NCBI GenBank assembly: GCA_022563615.1
Contig: JADFMZ010000078.1
Coordinates: 1-10,580, forward strand
DNA from: Planctomycetota bacterium
GTDB taxonomy: Bacteria; Planctomycetota; Phycisphaerae; UBA1845
Reading direction: 5' to 3'
DNA length: 10,580 nt
Position 1 is the stretch's first letter. Every line of letters starts with the position of its first letter. Both the position numbers and the translations under genes were made by a program. The notes under the pieces were generated by a model. It was not told the DNA's origin. It saw nothing but the letters and a program-made list of their open reading frames with translations, and searched no databases. Below are positions 1 to 6,271 of this stretch, one piece after another.

Positions 1-1
1 C

Positions 2-214
2 CACGCGATCAACACCGTGCCGAAGGAAACACTCGTTCGCGTGGTCAAGGCGGAGGACGGCGGGCTGGGCGGCAAGGGAATCTGGGAACCGGCGACAACC
101 GGCCTGTCGCCGGCCAATGAGAATGATGTGATGAAACGGTATCTCGCCGGTGGATTCGTCGGCGCCTACGCTGCCGGCGGGGAAGAGTTGGTCGAAGAAG
201 AATTCGAGGAATAG
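2..214 (+). CDS. Molybdopterin oxidoreductase alpha subunit, C-terminal end (partial)
   Basis: This is the 3' end of a gene that starts before the window; 70 residues and a TAA-type stop (TAG at the end) are visible. The frame is open from base 2. The tail reads through a KETLVRVVKAEDGG stretch and then WEPATTGLSPANE and YLAGGFVGAY, which resembles the C-terminal end of type II DMSO reductase family catalytic subunits (the NxrA/NarG-like group that binds the molybdenum bis-MGD cofactor). It ends in an acidic tail rich in Glu. The assignment leans heavily on context: the downstream genes encode matching gamma and beta subunits and a chaperone. The Mo-binding and Fe-S motifs lie outside the window, so the substrate cannot be judged. 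An internal ATG at position 17 is not believed to be the start. Confidence 0.7.
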   Translation, partial: HAINTVPKETLVRVVKAEDGGLGGKGIWEPATTGLSPANENDVMKRYLAGGFVGAYAAGGEELVEEEFEE

Positions 215-329
215 TGCGTAGTTCCTTCACCCATGCCCAATAGGATTGACGGATCGGTTGGAATGAATGTGACACGACGTGTATGACAAGCCGCGCCACA
301 GTGATCTTGCAAGCTGGAGGTAAAAAGTT

Positions 330-2141
330 ATGCAAGTTTCGAATACACAATCTGAAACAAAGCGTCGCACGTGGGTGCGAAGAGTGTCTCATTGGGTCGC
401 GCCCTTGGGTATCCTGGCCTTGATGCCGGTGCTGATGGGCGTTGAGTGCCCCTGTGCTGATGACGCCGACTGTCCCGCAGGCGATTTCTGTGTGGACACC
501 ATGTGCGTGGACTGTCGGGCCAACGCCGACTGCTCGGCAGAACTCCCGGTCTGCGTGGATAGTTTCTGTGAAGAATGCGGCAACGCCGCCGACTGCGACG
601 ACGGCAATGCCTGTACGTTTGAGGCTTGCGTGGTCAATGCAGCGGGCGTCGGTGAATGTGTCTCTACGGATGTCCAATGCGAAGTGAACGAGATCTGCGT
701 AGACGGTGCCTGCGTTTCTGATGGGGAGGGTGGGCCCACGCTCCAGGGGCTGGATACGAGCAAGTCCATGATTTTGCCGTTTACCGTACAAGCTGCGTAC
801 AACGACGACACGATGTTCTTCCACATGAGCTGGGAGGGCGACAAGGGCGATACCCATGACTACTTCCGTTACACGAATGGAGCTTGGCAGCGAGAGGGCG
901 GTGTTCGTCGCGACGCACAGGCCACCATCGACAACGACCCGATCAGAGGTCCGACGAATATGAACTCGACGATTTATGAGTCGAGGGTCACGTTCATGCT
1001 CGATGATCCGAACGGCCCCAATGCAGTTGAGGGGTTCCTGGAATTCGGATGCACGTTGACTTGTCACGACAACAGCCGAGCCATGCCGATGTGGCGTCAT
1101 GAACATGGAGAGGTTCACAAGTACCTTCCGGACGATGTGCCCGGTCGATTGGACCTCTGGCACCACCGGCTTGGCAGGGCTAATCCCATCGGCCTCGCGG
1201 ACGACCAGTGGGTCGGCCAGCGCACCGGGGACGAAGGTGATGGTGGAGGGGGATCCCGACACGGCGACGACGGTACGGGTCCATACGCGACCGCCGGCGT
1301 AGACGATGACGGCAACCCGCAGTGGGTGTTTGACCCTGACACGACCGGTGGCGTGTTCGCATTCCCGTTCGAGGACCTGTTCACTAGCCCTCTCCGTTAT
1401 TTCGTCGACGATTCCGCACAAGACCTGGGGCCAAACGCGCCAAACCCGGTCGGTATCGATTACCTAAGCGCCGTCCTCATGGGTTACGAGCCGAGCGAGG
1501 GTGATACGGTGCCGCGCCGCAGACTACGGCAGACCCAAGGAAGTCGCGGCGACATAACGGCCACGGGAACTCAATTCACGCCATCGGCGAATGACCCGCT
1601 CTTCGGGCGATGGGATTCCAATATTCAGCGGGCGCTCGCCACCGGGAATAACGACGACACCGCGTTGGCGGACGGGAATGTCTATAACATTGCATTCGCC
1701 GTTCATCAGGGCATGGTGACGGTGCGAGATCACTATGTGTCATTTGCCTACACGCTTTCGCTCAACGGTGGTGATGCCGATATCCAGGCCGTAAACATCT
1801 CGGGCAGCGGCAGAGATTCACTGCCGGACTTCTCCGACACGAACCGGTTCCCGATGACCGAAATGGAGCTTTTCCTGCCGGGCATCGCCAGTTATGAGTT
1901 CCTGATCGGTGAGAACGCCGGCCTGGACTACGTGGATCCAGCCACGGGCGCATCAGTCGATCAGACCCATAGTGGCGCTAGCTTTCTTGCGCAGGGTGCT
2001 AGCTGCCGTGATTGTCACACGGTGACTGCTATCGAGACGTTTAATCCGCCGAACCCGGGCGGATTTCCGGCTGGTTCGATGCAAAATCTGATCCCGCAGC
2101 GGGGCGGGGTCAATACTCCAACGCCGATCCCGGCGCAATAG
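330..2141 (+). CDS. Ethylbenzene-dehydrogenase-like haem (gamma) subunit with Cys-rich N-terminal region
   Basis: A secreted 603-residue cytochrome, probably the electron-transfer gamma subunit of the oxidoreductase. A GGAGG at 316-320 sits 9 nt before the ATG. Residues 10-38 look like a signal peptide: KRRTWVRR, then a hydrophobic run; the twin arginines loosely resemble a Tat signal. Residues 40-128 hold 17 cysteines in repeats of about 21 residues (spacing roughly C-x5-C-x5/6-C-x4-C-x2-C). The remainder resembles the EB_dh / DMSO-reductase-like haem-binding domain found in NxrC-type gamma subunits: an FGCTLTCHD stretch at 239-247 followed by MPMW at 252-255, and a canonical CRDCH c-type haem site at 559-563 near the C-terminus. 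A CX3CH at 241-246 could be a second, non-canonical haem site. The Cys-rich extension is not part of the usual gamma subunit. The domain call is from pattern recognition; haem number is inference. Confidence 0.83.
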   Translation: MQVSNTQSETKRRTWVRRVSHWVAPLGILALMPVLMGVECPCADDADCPAGDFCVDTMCVDCRANADCSAELPVCVDSFCEECGNAADCDDGNACTFEACVVNAAGVGECVSTDVQCEVNEICVDGACVSDGEGGPTLQGLDTSKSMILPFTVQAAYNDDTMFFHMSWEGDKGDTHDYFRYTNGAWQREGGVRRDAQATIDNDPIRGPTNMNSTIYESRVTFMLDDPNGPNAVEGFLEFGCTLTCHDNSRAMPMWRHEHGEVHKYLPDDVPGRLDLWHHRLGRANPIGLADDQWVGQRTGDEGDGGGGSRHGDDGTGPYATAGVDDDGNPQWVFDPDTTGGVFAFPFEDLFTSPLRYFVDDSAQDLGPNAPNPVGIDYLSAVLMGYEPSEGDTVPRRRLRQTQGSRGDITATGTQFTPSANDPLFGRWDSNIQRALATGNNDDTALADGNVYNIAFAVHQGMVTVRDHYVSFAYTLSLNGGDADIQAVNISGSGRDSLPDFSDTNRFPMTEMELFLPGIASYEFLIGENAGLDYVDPATGASVDQTHSGASFLAQGASCRDCHTVTAIETFNPPNPGGFPAGSMQNLIPQRGGVNTPTPIPAQ

Positions 2142-2189
2142 TGTGCGGTCGGGGGAAAGTGTGGTGAGTTAGGTCTTGAGGAATGGACA

Positions 2190-2510
2190 ATGCCGTACGA
2201 CGATCCTGACGCAACCGATCCGATGACGCTTCACGGTGTCGAGGTGGAAGCGGAAAGCGACGCGGCCATGCGCGAGATGGCTGAGTGTTTCGTGGAGGAA
2301 TACATCCGCCTCGGCTTCGATGCGGACCGCATACTCAAGATGTTTCAAACAAGAGGATATGCCGGGCCGTTCCTGGCGTATCAAACATTCGGCGAAGAGT
2401 GCATCCGCGCCCTCATCGACGAACACCTGCAACGAAGAGGACCACGCCAACACGGGAGCGCCGTCGAACCTCGTATCGGCGGCGATATAGCACTTCCGGT
2501 GCTCGACTGA
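2190..2510 (+). CDS. Small acidic helical protein of unknown function in the oxidoreductase operon
   Basis: A 106-residue soluble protein with no signal peptide or membrane segment. The start follows a GAGG about 8 nt upstream, and the gene lies 48 nt after the gamma subunit. The first two thirds are acidic and helix-prone (MREMAECFVEEYIRLGF, then DADRILKMFQTRGYAGPF and a GEECIRALIDEH stretch). The C-terminal tail after about residue 82 is arginine/glycine-rich and looks disordered. I recall similar 'LHGVE...EMAxxFxEEF...GP..AY...GE..I' small proteins beside NXR-like and related molybdo-enzyme operons, but I cannot name a family. A role in assembly or regulation of the complex is a guess from position only. 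Its stop nearly touches an in-frame upstream ATG of the next gene (2510), so the two are likely co-translated. Confidence 0.72.
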   Translation: MPYDDPDATDPMTLHGVEVEAESDAAMREMAECFVEEYIRLGFDADRILKMFQTRGYAGPFLAYQTFGEECIRALIDEHLQRRGPRQHGSAVEPRIGGDIALPVLD

Positions 2511-2530
2511 TGGATGAGAGGAGGAGTTCC

Positions 2531-3112
2531 ATGAGTAATCAATGTTCATTGCACAGTGCCAATGCCAGTCCCACGCAAGTGCTCAAAGATGAGCATCGAG
2601 TGATTGAGAAAGTTCTTGATGCCACGAAGCGCGCACTTCGGCATGCCTCCATCGACAGGAGCTTCTTCGAGAAAGCACTGGATTTCTTACGAAACTTTGC
2701 GGACGGGTGCCACCACGCCAAGGAGGAAGATGAGTTGTTCCCCGCTCTGGAAAAATCCGGCATCCCCCGCGACGGCGGCCCCATCGGGTGCATGCTGAAA
2801 GAGCACGAAGAAGGACGGTCCTTCGTGCGGACCATCGCAGACAATTTGGAGGCAGCGGCTGGCGGCAATCGCGTTGCCGAGGGCGTCTTACGTCAAGCAG
2901 CCGAAGGCTATGTTGAGCTTCTGCGCGAGCACATTCAAAAAGAGGACAATGTCTTGTTTGTCTTGGCGGATCAAGCGCTTGGGCCGGATGAGCAGAAGTT
3001 GTTGCTGGCCGCGTTTGACCGCGCGGAACGGTCGAACGGTAATTGCAGAAAGCATGAGCAGTATGTTGCGTTGGCGGATGAGCTTTCGCAGTGGACGTTC
3101 TCAACTGTTTGA
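2531..3112 (+). CDS. Hemerythrin HHE-domain protein
   Basis: A 193-residue cytoplasmic four-helix protein that would bind a non-haem di-iron centre and so O2 or NO, or act in iron or redox sensing. The expected ligand pattern is visible: H22, H62 with E66 (HHAKEEDELFP), H92 (KEHEEGR), and H134 with D139 (HIQKEDNVLF). The start is set by an AGGAGG 5-6 nt upstream; a second in-frame ATG at 2510 is possible but has no such site, and the frame open back to 2285 overlaps the previous gene and is not used. The C-terminal 35 residues after the last helix are extra and contain one Cys-His pair (NCRKHEQY). Its place between the gamma and beta subunit genes suggests protection of the oxygen- or NO-sensitive enzyme, or sensing for it; this is inference. 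Confidence 0.9.
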   Translation: MSNQCSLHSANASPTQVLKDEHRVIEKVLDATKRALRHASIDRSFFEKALDFLRNFADGCHHAKEEDELFPALEKSGIPRDGGPIGCMLKEHEEGRSFVRTIADNLEAAAGGNRVAEGVLRQAAEGYVELLREHIQKEDNVLFVLADQALGPDEQKLLLAAFDRAERSNGNCRKHEQYVALADELSQWTFSTV

Positions 3113-3146
3113 AGTCAGTGCATAAGCAGGCACCGAGGAGGTAGTT

Positions 3147-4424
3147 ATGCCATCGGTCTACAACTGGCAACTGGGTCGGCGGATGCGATATCCCTATGAA
3201 CCGGCGTCCCCGAAAGAGCAATTCGCCTTCGTCATCAATATCAACCGGTGCATCGGTTGCCAGACATGCACGATGGCATGCAAGAGCACCTGGACTTTTG
3301 CCAAGGGCCAGGAGCATATGTGGTGGACCAATGTCGAGACCAAACCTTACGGCGGCTACCCACAGCATTGGGATGTGAAGATCCTGGATAAGCTGGAGCA
3401 GGCCAACCCGGGCGAGCAACGCTGGAGCGGTACGCCCAATGGCGACCCGAAAAAGCCATACGGAACGTTTTCCGGAAAGAATCTTTTCGAGGTTCCCCAT
3501 GCGATTGCGCGTGGAAGTCAGCCGAATCAGGTCTTGGGCTATCTGCCGACCGAGGAAGAGTGGCGGTTTCCCAACATCCACGAGGATACGCCCCAGCATG
3601 GTCAGTCCAAGCCGATGGACTTCGGATCCGGCGAAGAGCTTTCCGGCGGCAAGAAGCACAAGGCCTGGTTCTTCTATCTGGCGAGGCTTTGCAATCACTG
3701 TTCCTATCCGGCGTGCCTCGCGGCTTGTCCACGCACTGCGATCTACAAGCGTCCGGAAGACGGCATCGTCCTGATCGACCAGAAGGAATGTCGCGGATAC
3801 CGCAAGTGCGTCGAGGCCTGTCCGTACAAGAAGTCGATCTATCGCGGAACGACGCGAACGTCGGAGAAGTGCATCGGCTGCTACCCGCGCGTTGAGGGAA
3901 AGGATCCTGAAACCAACGGTTCTCCCATGGAAACGCGCTGTATGGCCGCCTGCATCGGACAGGTGCGAATGCAGGGTTTGGTAAAGGTGGATCAGGAAAA
4001 CGCGTGGATCGAGGATCGCCACCATCCACTCTATTACCTGGTGCACGTGGCGAAAGTCGCCCTGCCGCTCTATCCGCAGTTCGGGACCGAGCCGAACGGC
4101 TACTACATTCCACCGCGATGGGTTCCCCTACCTTATCTCGAACAGATGTTCGGGCCGGGCGCTGAGCAAGCGGTGGAGCGATATCGAGACCCTGACCGCG
4201 AGCTACTTGCCGTGCTGCAACTGTTTCGGCGATCCAACCAGATCATCTCAAGATACGAGATTGAGGAGGGGCCGAAAGTATACGAAGCCCAGCGCAACGG
4301 CAAGAAGTACGAAATGTACGACGATACGGTCATAGCGTTCAACCATAAGGGTAAGGAAATCTTTCGCACCCAGATTGAAGAGCCGGTCTACATTCGACCG
4401 GCCAAGCACCAGAACTCGATTTGA
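3147..4424 (+). CDS. NxrB/NarH-like iron-sulfur beta subunit of type II DMSO reductase family enzyme
   Basis: A 425-residue electron-transfer subunit carrying four Fe-S clusters between the Mo subunit and the haem subunit. Start: GAGGAGG at 3135-3141, 5 nt before ATG. Cluster ligands are visible as C35-x2-C-x2-C-x3-C45 (CIGCQTCTMAC), C182-x2-C185-x4-C190-x3-C194 (CNHCSYPACLAACP), C215-x5-C221-x3-C225 with Tyr218 in place of the extra Cys (CRGYRKCVEACP), C242-x2-C245 and C265-x3-C269 (CMAACIG). Fifteen ligands fit three [4Fe-4S] and one [3Fe-4S] cluster, as in NarH, where Trp replaces the Cys. The N-terminus (PSVYNWQLGRRM) and blocks such as VETKPYGGYPQ, YKRPEDGIVLIDQ, EGKDP, GTEPNGYYIPPR and IEEPVYIRPA closely recall NxrB of Nitrospira and anammox bacteria as I remember it. 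No signal peptide is seen, in line with export as a complex with the Tat-exported alpha subunit. Confidence 0.94.
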   Translation: MPSVYNWQLGRRMRYPYEPASPKEQFAFVININRCIGCQTCTMACKSTWTFAKGQEHMWWTNVETKPYGGYPQHWDVKILDKLEQANPGEQRWSGTPNGDPKKPYGTFSGKNLFEVPHAIARGSQPNQVLGYLPTEEEWRFPNIHEDTPQHGQSKPMDFGSGEELSGGKKHKAWFFYLARLCNHCSYPACLAACPRTAIYKRPEDGIVLIDQKECRGYRKCVEACPYKKSIYRGTTRTSEKCIGCYPRVEGKDPETNGSPMETRCMAACIGQVRMQGLVKVDQENAWIEDRHHPLYYLVHVAKVALPLYPQFGTEPNGYYIPPRWVPLPYLEQMFGPGAEQAVERYRDPDRELLAVLQLFRRSNQIISRYEIEEGPKVYEAQRNGKKYEMYDDTVIAFNHKGKEIFRTQIEEPVYIRPAKHQNSI

Positions 4425-4448
4425 GCCAGTCCACAGTAGGAGCACGAT

Positions 4449-5270
4449 ATGCCTTACTCGCCATCGGTCAAAGAATCTGAGTTGGCCCACGTCCGCGCAG
4501 CCGCATACGGCTTGATCGCGCACGGATTTCAATACCCAGACGGGGATATCCTTTCGACACTCATCGACCCCAGGCGGTGGGAGGACTGGCCGGCCGTGCT
4601 ACATAATGTGGACAGGCCAACCAGAGCCTCTTTGCGGATTCTGATGGACGCCGTAGACGAACTGGCCGGCTGTTCCGACAGCGAAGTGCGAGCGTTGCAA
4701 CACCGCTATGACGATCTCTTTGGCCACGCGGTTCGTGGTCCATGCCCGGCCTACGAAATGGAGTATGGTCGACACGAGATTATCCGCCAGGCGTCGGACC
4801 TTGCCGATCTTGCGGGGTTCTACCGGGCGTTCGGCCTGGAGGCTGCCGCCGGCGCCATTGGGCGTCCCGACCATATCACGGCTGAATGCGAATTCATGAG
4901 CGCGTTGTGTACGAAGGAAGCGTACGCGCACGAACAGGATGACAAGAAGAACTCCGACATCTGTCTCGATGCCCAGCGCGCGTTCCTGCGAGATCATCTG
5001 GCTCGCTGGTTGCCCGCTCTTGCCCATCGTGTCCAAGAAGCCGATGGCGACGGATGGTTCGGCGCGCTTGCCCGGTTCGCAGATGCCTTCGTGAAGGCGG
5101 AATGCAGCCACTTCGACATTCACGCCGGACCGCCAACGCTCGAACTCAAGCCGACCGATCCCGTGCTCGACCGTCAGATTTCCTGCGGCCCCGCCGATTG
5201 TGGAACAGGCCGGGCGAATGAACAACTCGTCCAGCTTGGGATGGACACGGCGGATAGCGAGGATCGGTAA
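4449..5270 (+). CDS. TorD/NarJ-type molybdoenzyme maturation chaperone
   Basis: A 273-residue cytoplasmic all-helical chaperone that would bind the alpha subunit's leader or apoprotein and gate cofactor insertion and Tat export. Start: GGAG at 4439-4442, 6 nt before ATG, 24 nt after the beta gene. Recognisable TorD-superfamily features are the CPAYEMEYG stretch at residues 99-107 (family pattern CPPYE.EYG) and RPDHITAECEFM from residue 139, followed by a KEA motif. The C-terminal tail contains a Cys pair (SCGPADCGTG) not needed for the fold. Location directly after the beta subunit is typical for dedicated chaperones in NXR, chlorate/selenate reductase and dimethylsulfide dehydrogenase clusters. 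The family call is firm; the dedicated client is inferred from the operon. Confidence 0.88.
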   Translation: MPYSPSVKESELAHVRAAAYGLIAHGFQYPDGDILSTLIDPRRWEDWPAVLHNVDRPTRASLRILMDAVDELAGCSDSEVRALQHRYDDLFGHAVRGPCPAYEMEYGRHEIIRQASDLADLAGFYRAFGLEAAAGAIGRPDHITAECEFMSALCTKEAYAHEQDDKKNSDICLDAQRAFLRDHLARWLPALAHRVQEADGDGWFGALARFADAFVKAECSHFDIHAGPPTLELKPTDPVLDRQISCGPADCGTGRANEQLVQLGMDTADSEDR

Positions 5271-5276
5271 CGAAAG

Positions 5277-6047
5277 ATGTTGACGATCGAATATGAACAA
5301 CCCCTCGTTGAAACGGCCGTCTTCCTCGCGGCTCGCGGCGACGAACGGCTGGAATGCGAGCTTCATCAGGCGATTGATCGGATCTACGAAATCCCGGATG
5401 AGGAGCTCAGACAGCGCGAATTCGTGCCGGTGTTTCGAGACTTCTTCACGAAACTGGGGCTCGATCGGTTGATGGCGGGGTTACTTGCAGAGCGACCCTT
5501 GATCGGCGAGCTTGTGGATCGATGTGTCGTTCGGGAGGCGGCCAGAAGAAGGGCCCAAAGCGCCGAGTTGTTCGTTCAGGGCGATAAATCCGGCTACGAT
5601 CGCGTGGGTCGAACGGTGGTCATTCAGATTTGCCCACAATCGTTTCTCGACCGTGAACGATTCGTTCACCTCATGCGCCGAGAGCTGTTGCACGTTGCGG
5701 ATATGCTGGACGAACGGTTCGGATATCTGCGCGAAAGTTTCTCCGGCGAACCCTCGCGCCAGAATCTCCAGCGCGATCGGTATCGCATTCTCTGGGACGC
5801 ATACGTGGAGGGCCGGCTGCTACGGCAAGGATTCGGAACGAGCGCCCGGGTCGACCGCCTGCGGGAGGTTTTTTCCCGCGTCTTTTCCGCCGGCAAGGGC
5901 GACGCGAGCGACGATGGGTTTCATCGAGTGTTTGACGCGCCCTCGTTGTCGCACCGATGCCTCATGGATTGGGCGCGAGAACCCGAATCGTTGTTCGGTT
6001 GCCCGTCTCCGCCCTCAGCGGTCGATCGCCGTCCGTGTTCCGTTTGA
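5277..6047 (+). CDS. Unknown protein with ELLHVADMLD motif, last gene of the oxidoreductase operon
   Basis: A 256-residue soluble protein that I do not recognise by name. It starts 6 nt after the chaperone stop with only a weak ribosome site (GAGG about 15 nt upstream), so translational coupling is likely. The middle holds HLMRRELLHVADMLDERFGY (from residue 131) and later RDRYRILWDAYVEGRLLRQG, a layout like a gluzincin-type HExxH helix followed by a conserved acidic helix. Here the first His of HExxH is Arg135; E136 and H139 remain, with H131 one turn earlier. It may be a degenerate metallopeptidase-like or metal-binding fold working in maturation of the complex; this is inference. The last 20 or so residues (from about CPSPPSAVD) are low-complexity and abut the repeat region, so the natural C-terminus may have been altered by insertion there. 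Confidence 0.75.
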   Translation: MLTIEYEQPLVETAVFLAARGDERLECELHQAIDRIYEIPDEELRQREFVPVFRDFFTKLGLDRLMAGLLAERPLIGELVDRCVVREAARRRAQSAELFVQGDKSGYDRVGRTVVIQICPQSFLDRERFVHLMRRELLHVADMLDERFGYLRESFSGEPSRQNLQRDRYRILWDAYVEGRLLRQGFGTSARVDRLREVFSRVFSAGKGDASDDGFHRVFDAPSLSHRCLMDWAREPESLFGCPSPPSAVDRRPCSV

Positions 6048-6069
6048 CCCGCGATCCGGTACTCGCAGT

Positions 6070-6136
6070 CGTAGGGTCCGCCGTGCGGACCACCAGGGGG
6101 GATCATCGTAAGATGGTCCGCACGGCGGACCCTACG
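6070..6136. repeat. REPIN-like inverted pair of REP palindromes
   Basis: Two 23-bp arms (6070-6092 and 6114-6136) are perfect reverse complements, separated by 21 nt. Each arm is itself a hairpin: GGTCCGC, 3-nt loop, GCGGACC (6075-6091 and 6115-6131). This nested structure is that of a REPIN, a pair of REP sequences mobilised by a RAYT-type tyrosine transposase in trans. No transposase is present here. I associate the TAGGGTCCGCNGTGCGGACC core with dispersed repeats of planctomycete genomes, from memory only. Sitting between two convergent genes, the structure could also act as a bidirectional terminator or mRNA-end protector. Confidence 0.8.
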
Positions 6137-6190
6137 GGTCAACGCCGTTCCATATGCGTATGACCACTGTGGATCCGTCGGGCGAAAGGG

Positions 6191-6216
6191 CCTACACCCA
6201 ACCTCGCAGTTTGCAG
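6191..6216 (-). pseudogene. Detached duplicate of the glutamate dehydrogenase 3' end
   Basis: These 26 nt match 6271-6296, the true end of the glutamate dehydrogenase gene, at 24 of 26 positions, exactly 80 bp away in direct orientation. Read on the minus strand it encodes CKLRGWV and a TAG stop, identical to the last seven residues of the real gene. Both differences are synonymous (Val GTG/GTA, Arg CGA/AGA). Immediately beyond the copy the sequence runs into a degenerate REP unit. It looks like a scar from recombination with, or replacement of, a related dehydrogenase gene. Confidence 0.65.
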
Positions 6217-6218
6217 CG

Positions 6219-6239
6219 GTAGAACCCGCCGTGCGGACC
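6219..6239 (+). repeat. Degenerate third REP unit
   Basis: Matches the left arm of the upstream REPIN at 18 of 21 positions (GTAG, three changes, then CCGCCGTGCGGACC). The changes break the outer pairs of its hairpin, leaving a 4-bp CCGC/GCGG stem. It lies between the two copies of the dehydrogenase tail, in the same orientation as the left arm. Confidence 0.65.
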
Positions 6240-6271
6240 GCCGGCCCGCATAGTCCCTCGTGCGTAGAAGC

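Noticed and set aside
330..450. Gamma subunit as a lipoprotein with Cys40 as the lipidated residue
   Set aside because: The residues before Cys40 are GVE; Glu at -1 does not fit a lipobox.
45..1421. 458-codon open frame on the minus strand over the alpha end and gamma subunit gene
   Set aside because: It is antisense to well-supported coding sequence, has no family resemblance and reflects high GC codon use.
2285..2530. N-terminal extension of the hemerythrin back to 2285
   Set aside because: It overlaps the small protein gene out of frame, is arginine/proline-rich, and the AGGAGG lies directly before 2531.
2583..4046. 487-codon open frame on the minus strand over the hemerythrin and beta subunit genes
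   Set aside because: Antisense shadow; the plus-strand genes carry clear iron-ligand and Fe-S motifs.
5957..6163. Short open frames across the REPIN
   Set aside because: They translate the palindromic repeat itself and have no ribosome site; such frames are common misannotations in repeats.
6048..6271. CRISPR array from the repeated GTAG...GCGGACC units
   Set aside because: Only three units, in mixed orientation with irregular spacing and internal hairpins; this is a REP-type repeat.
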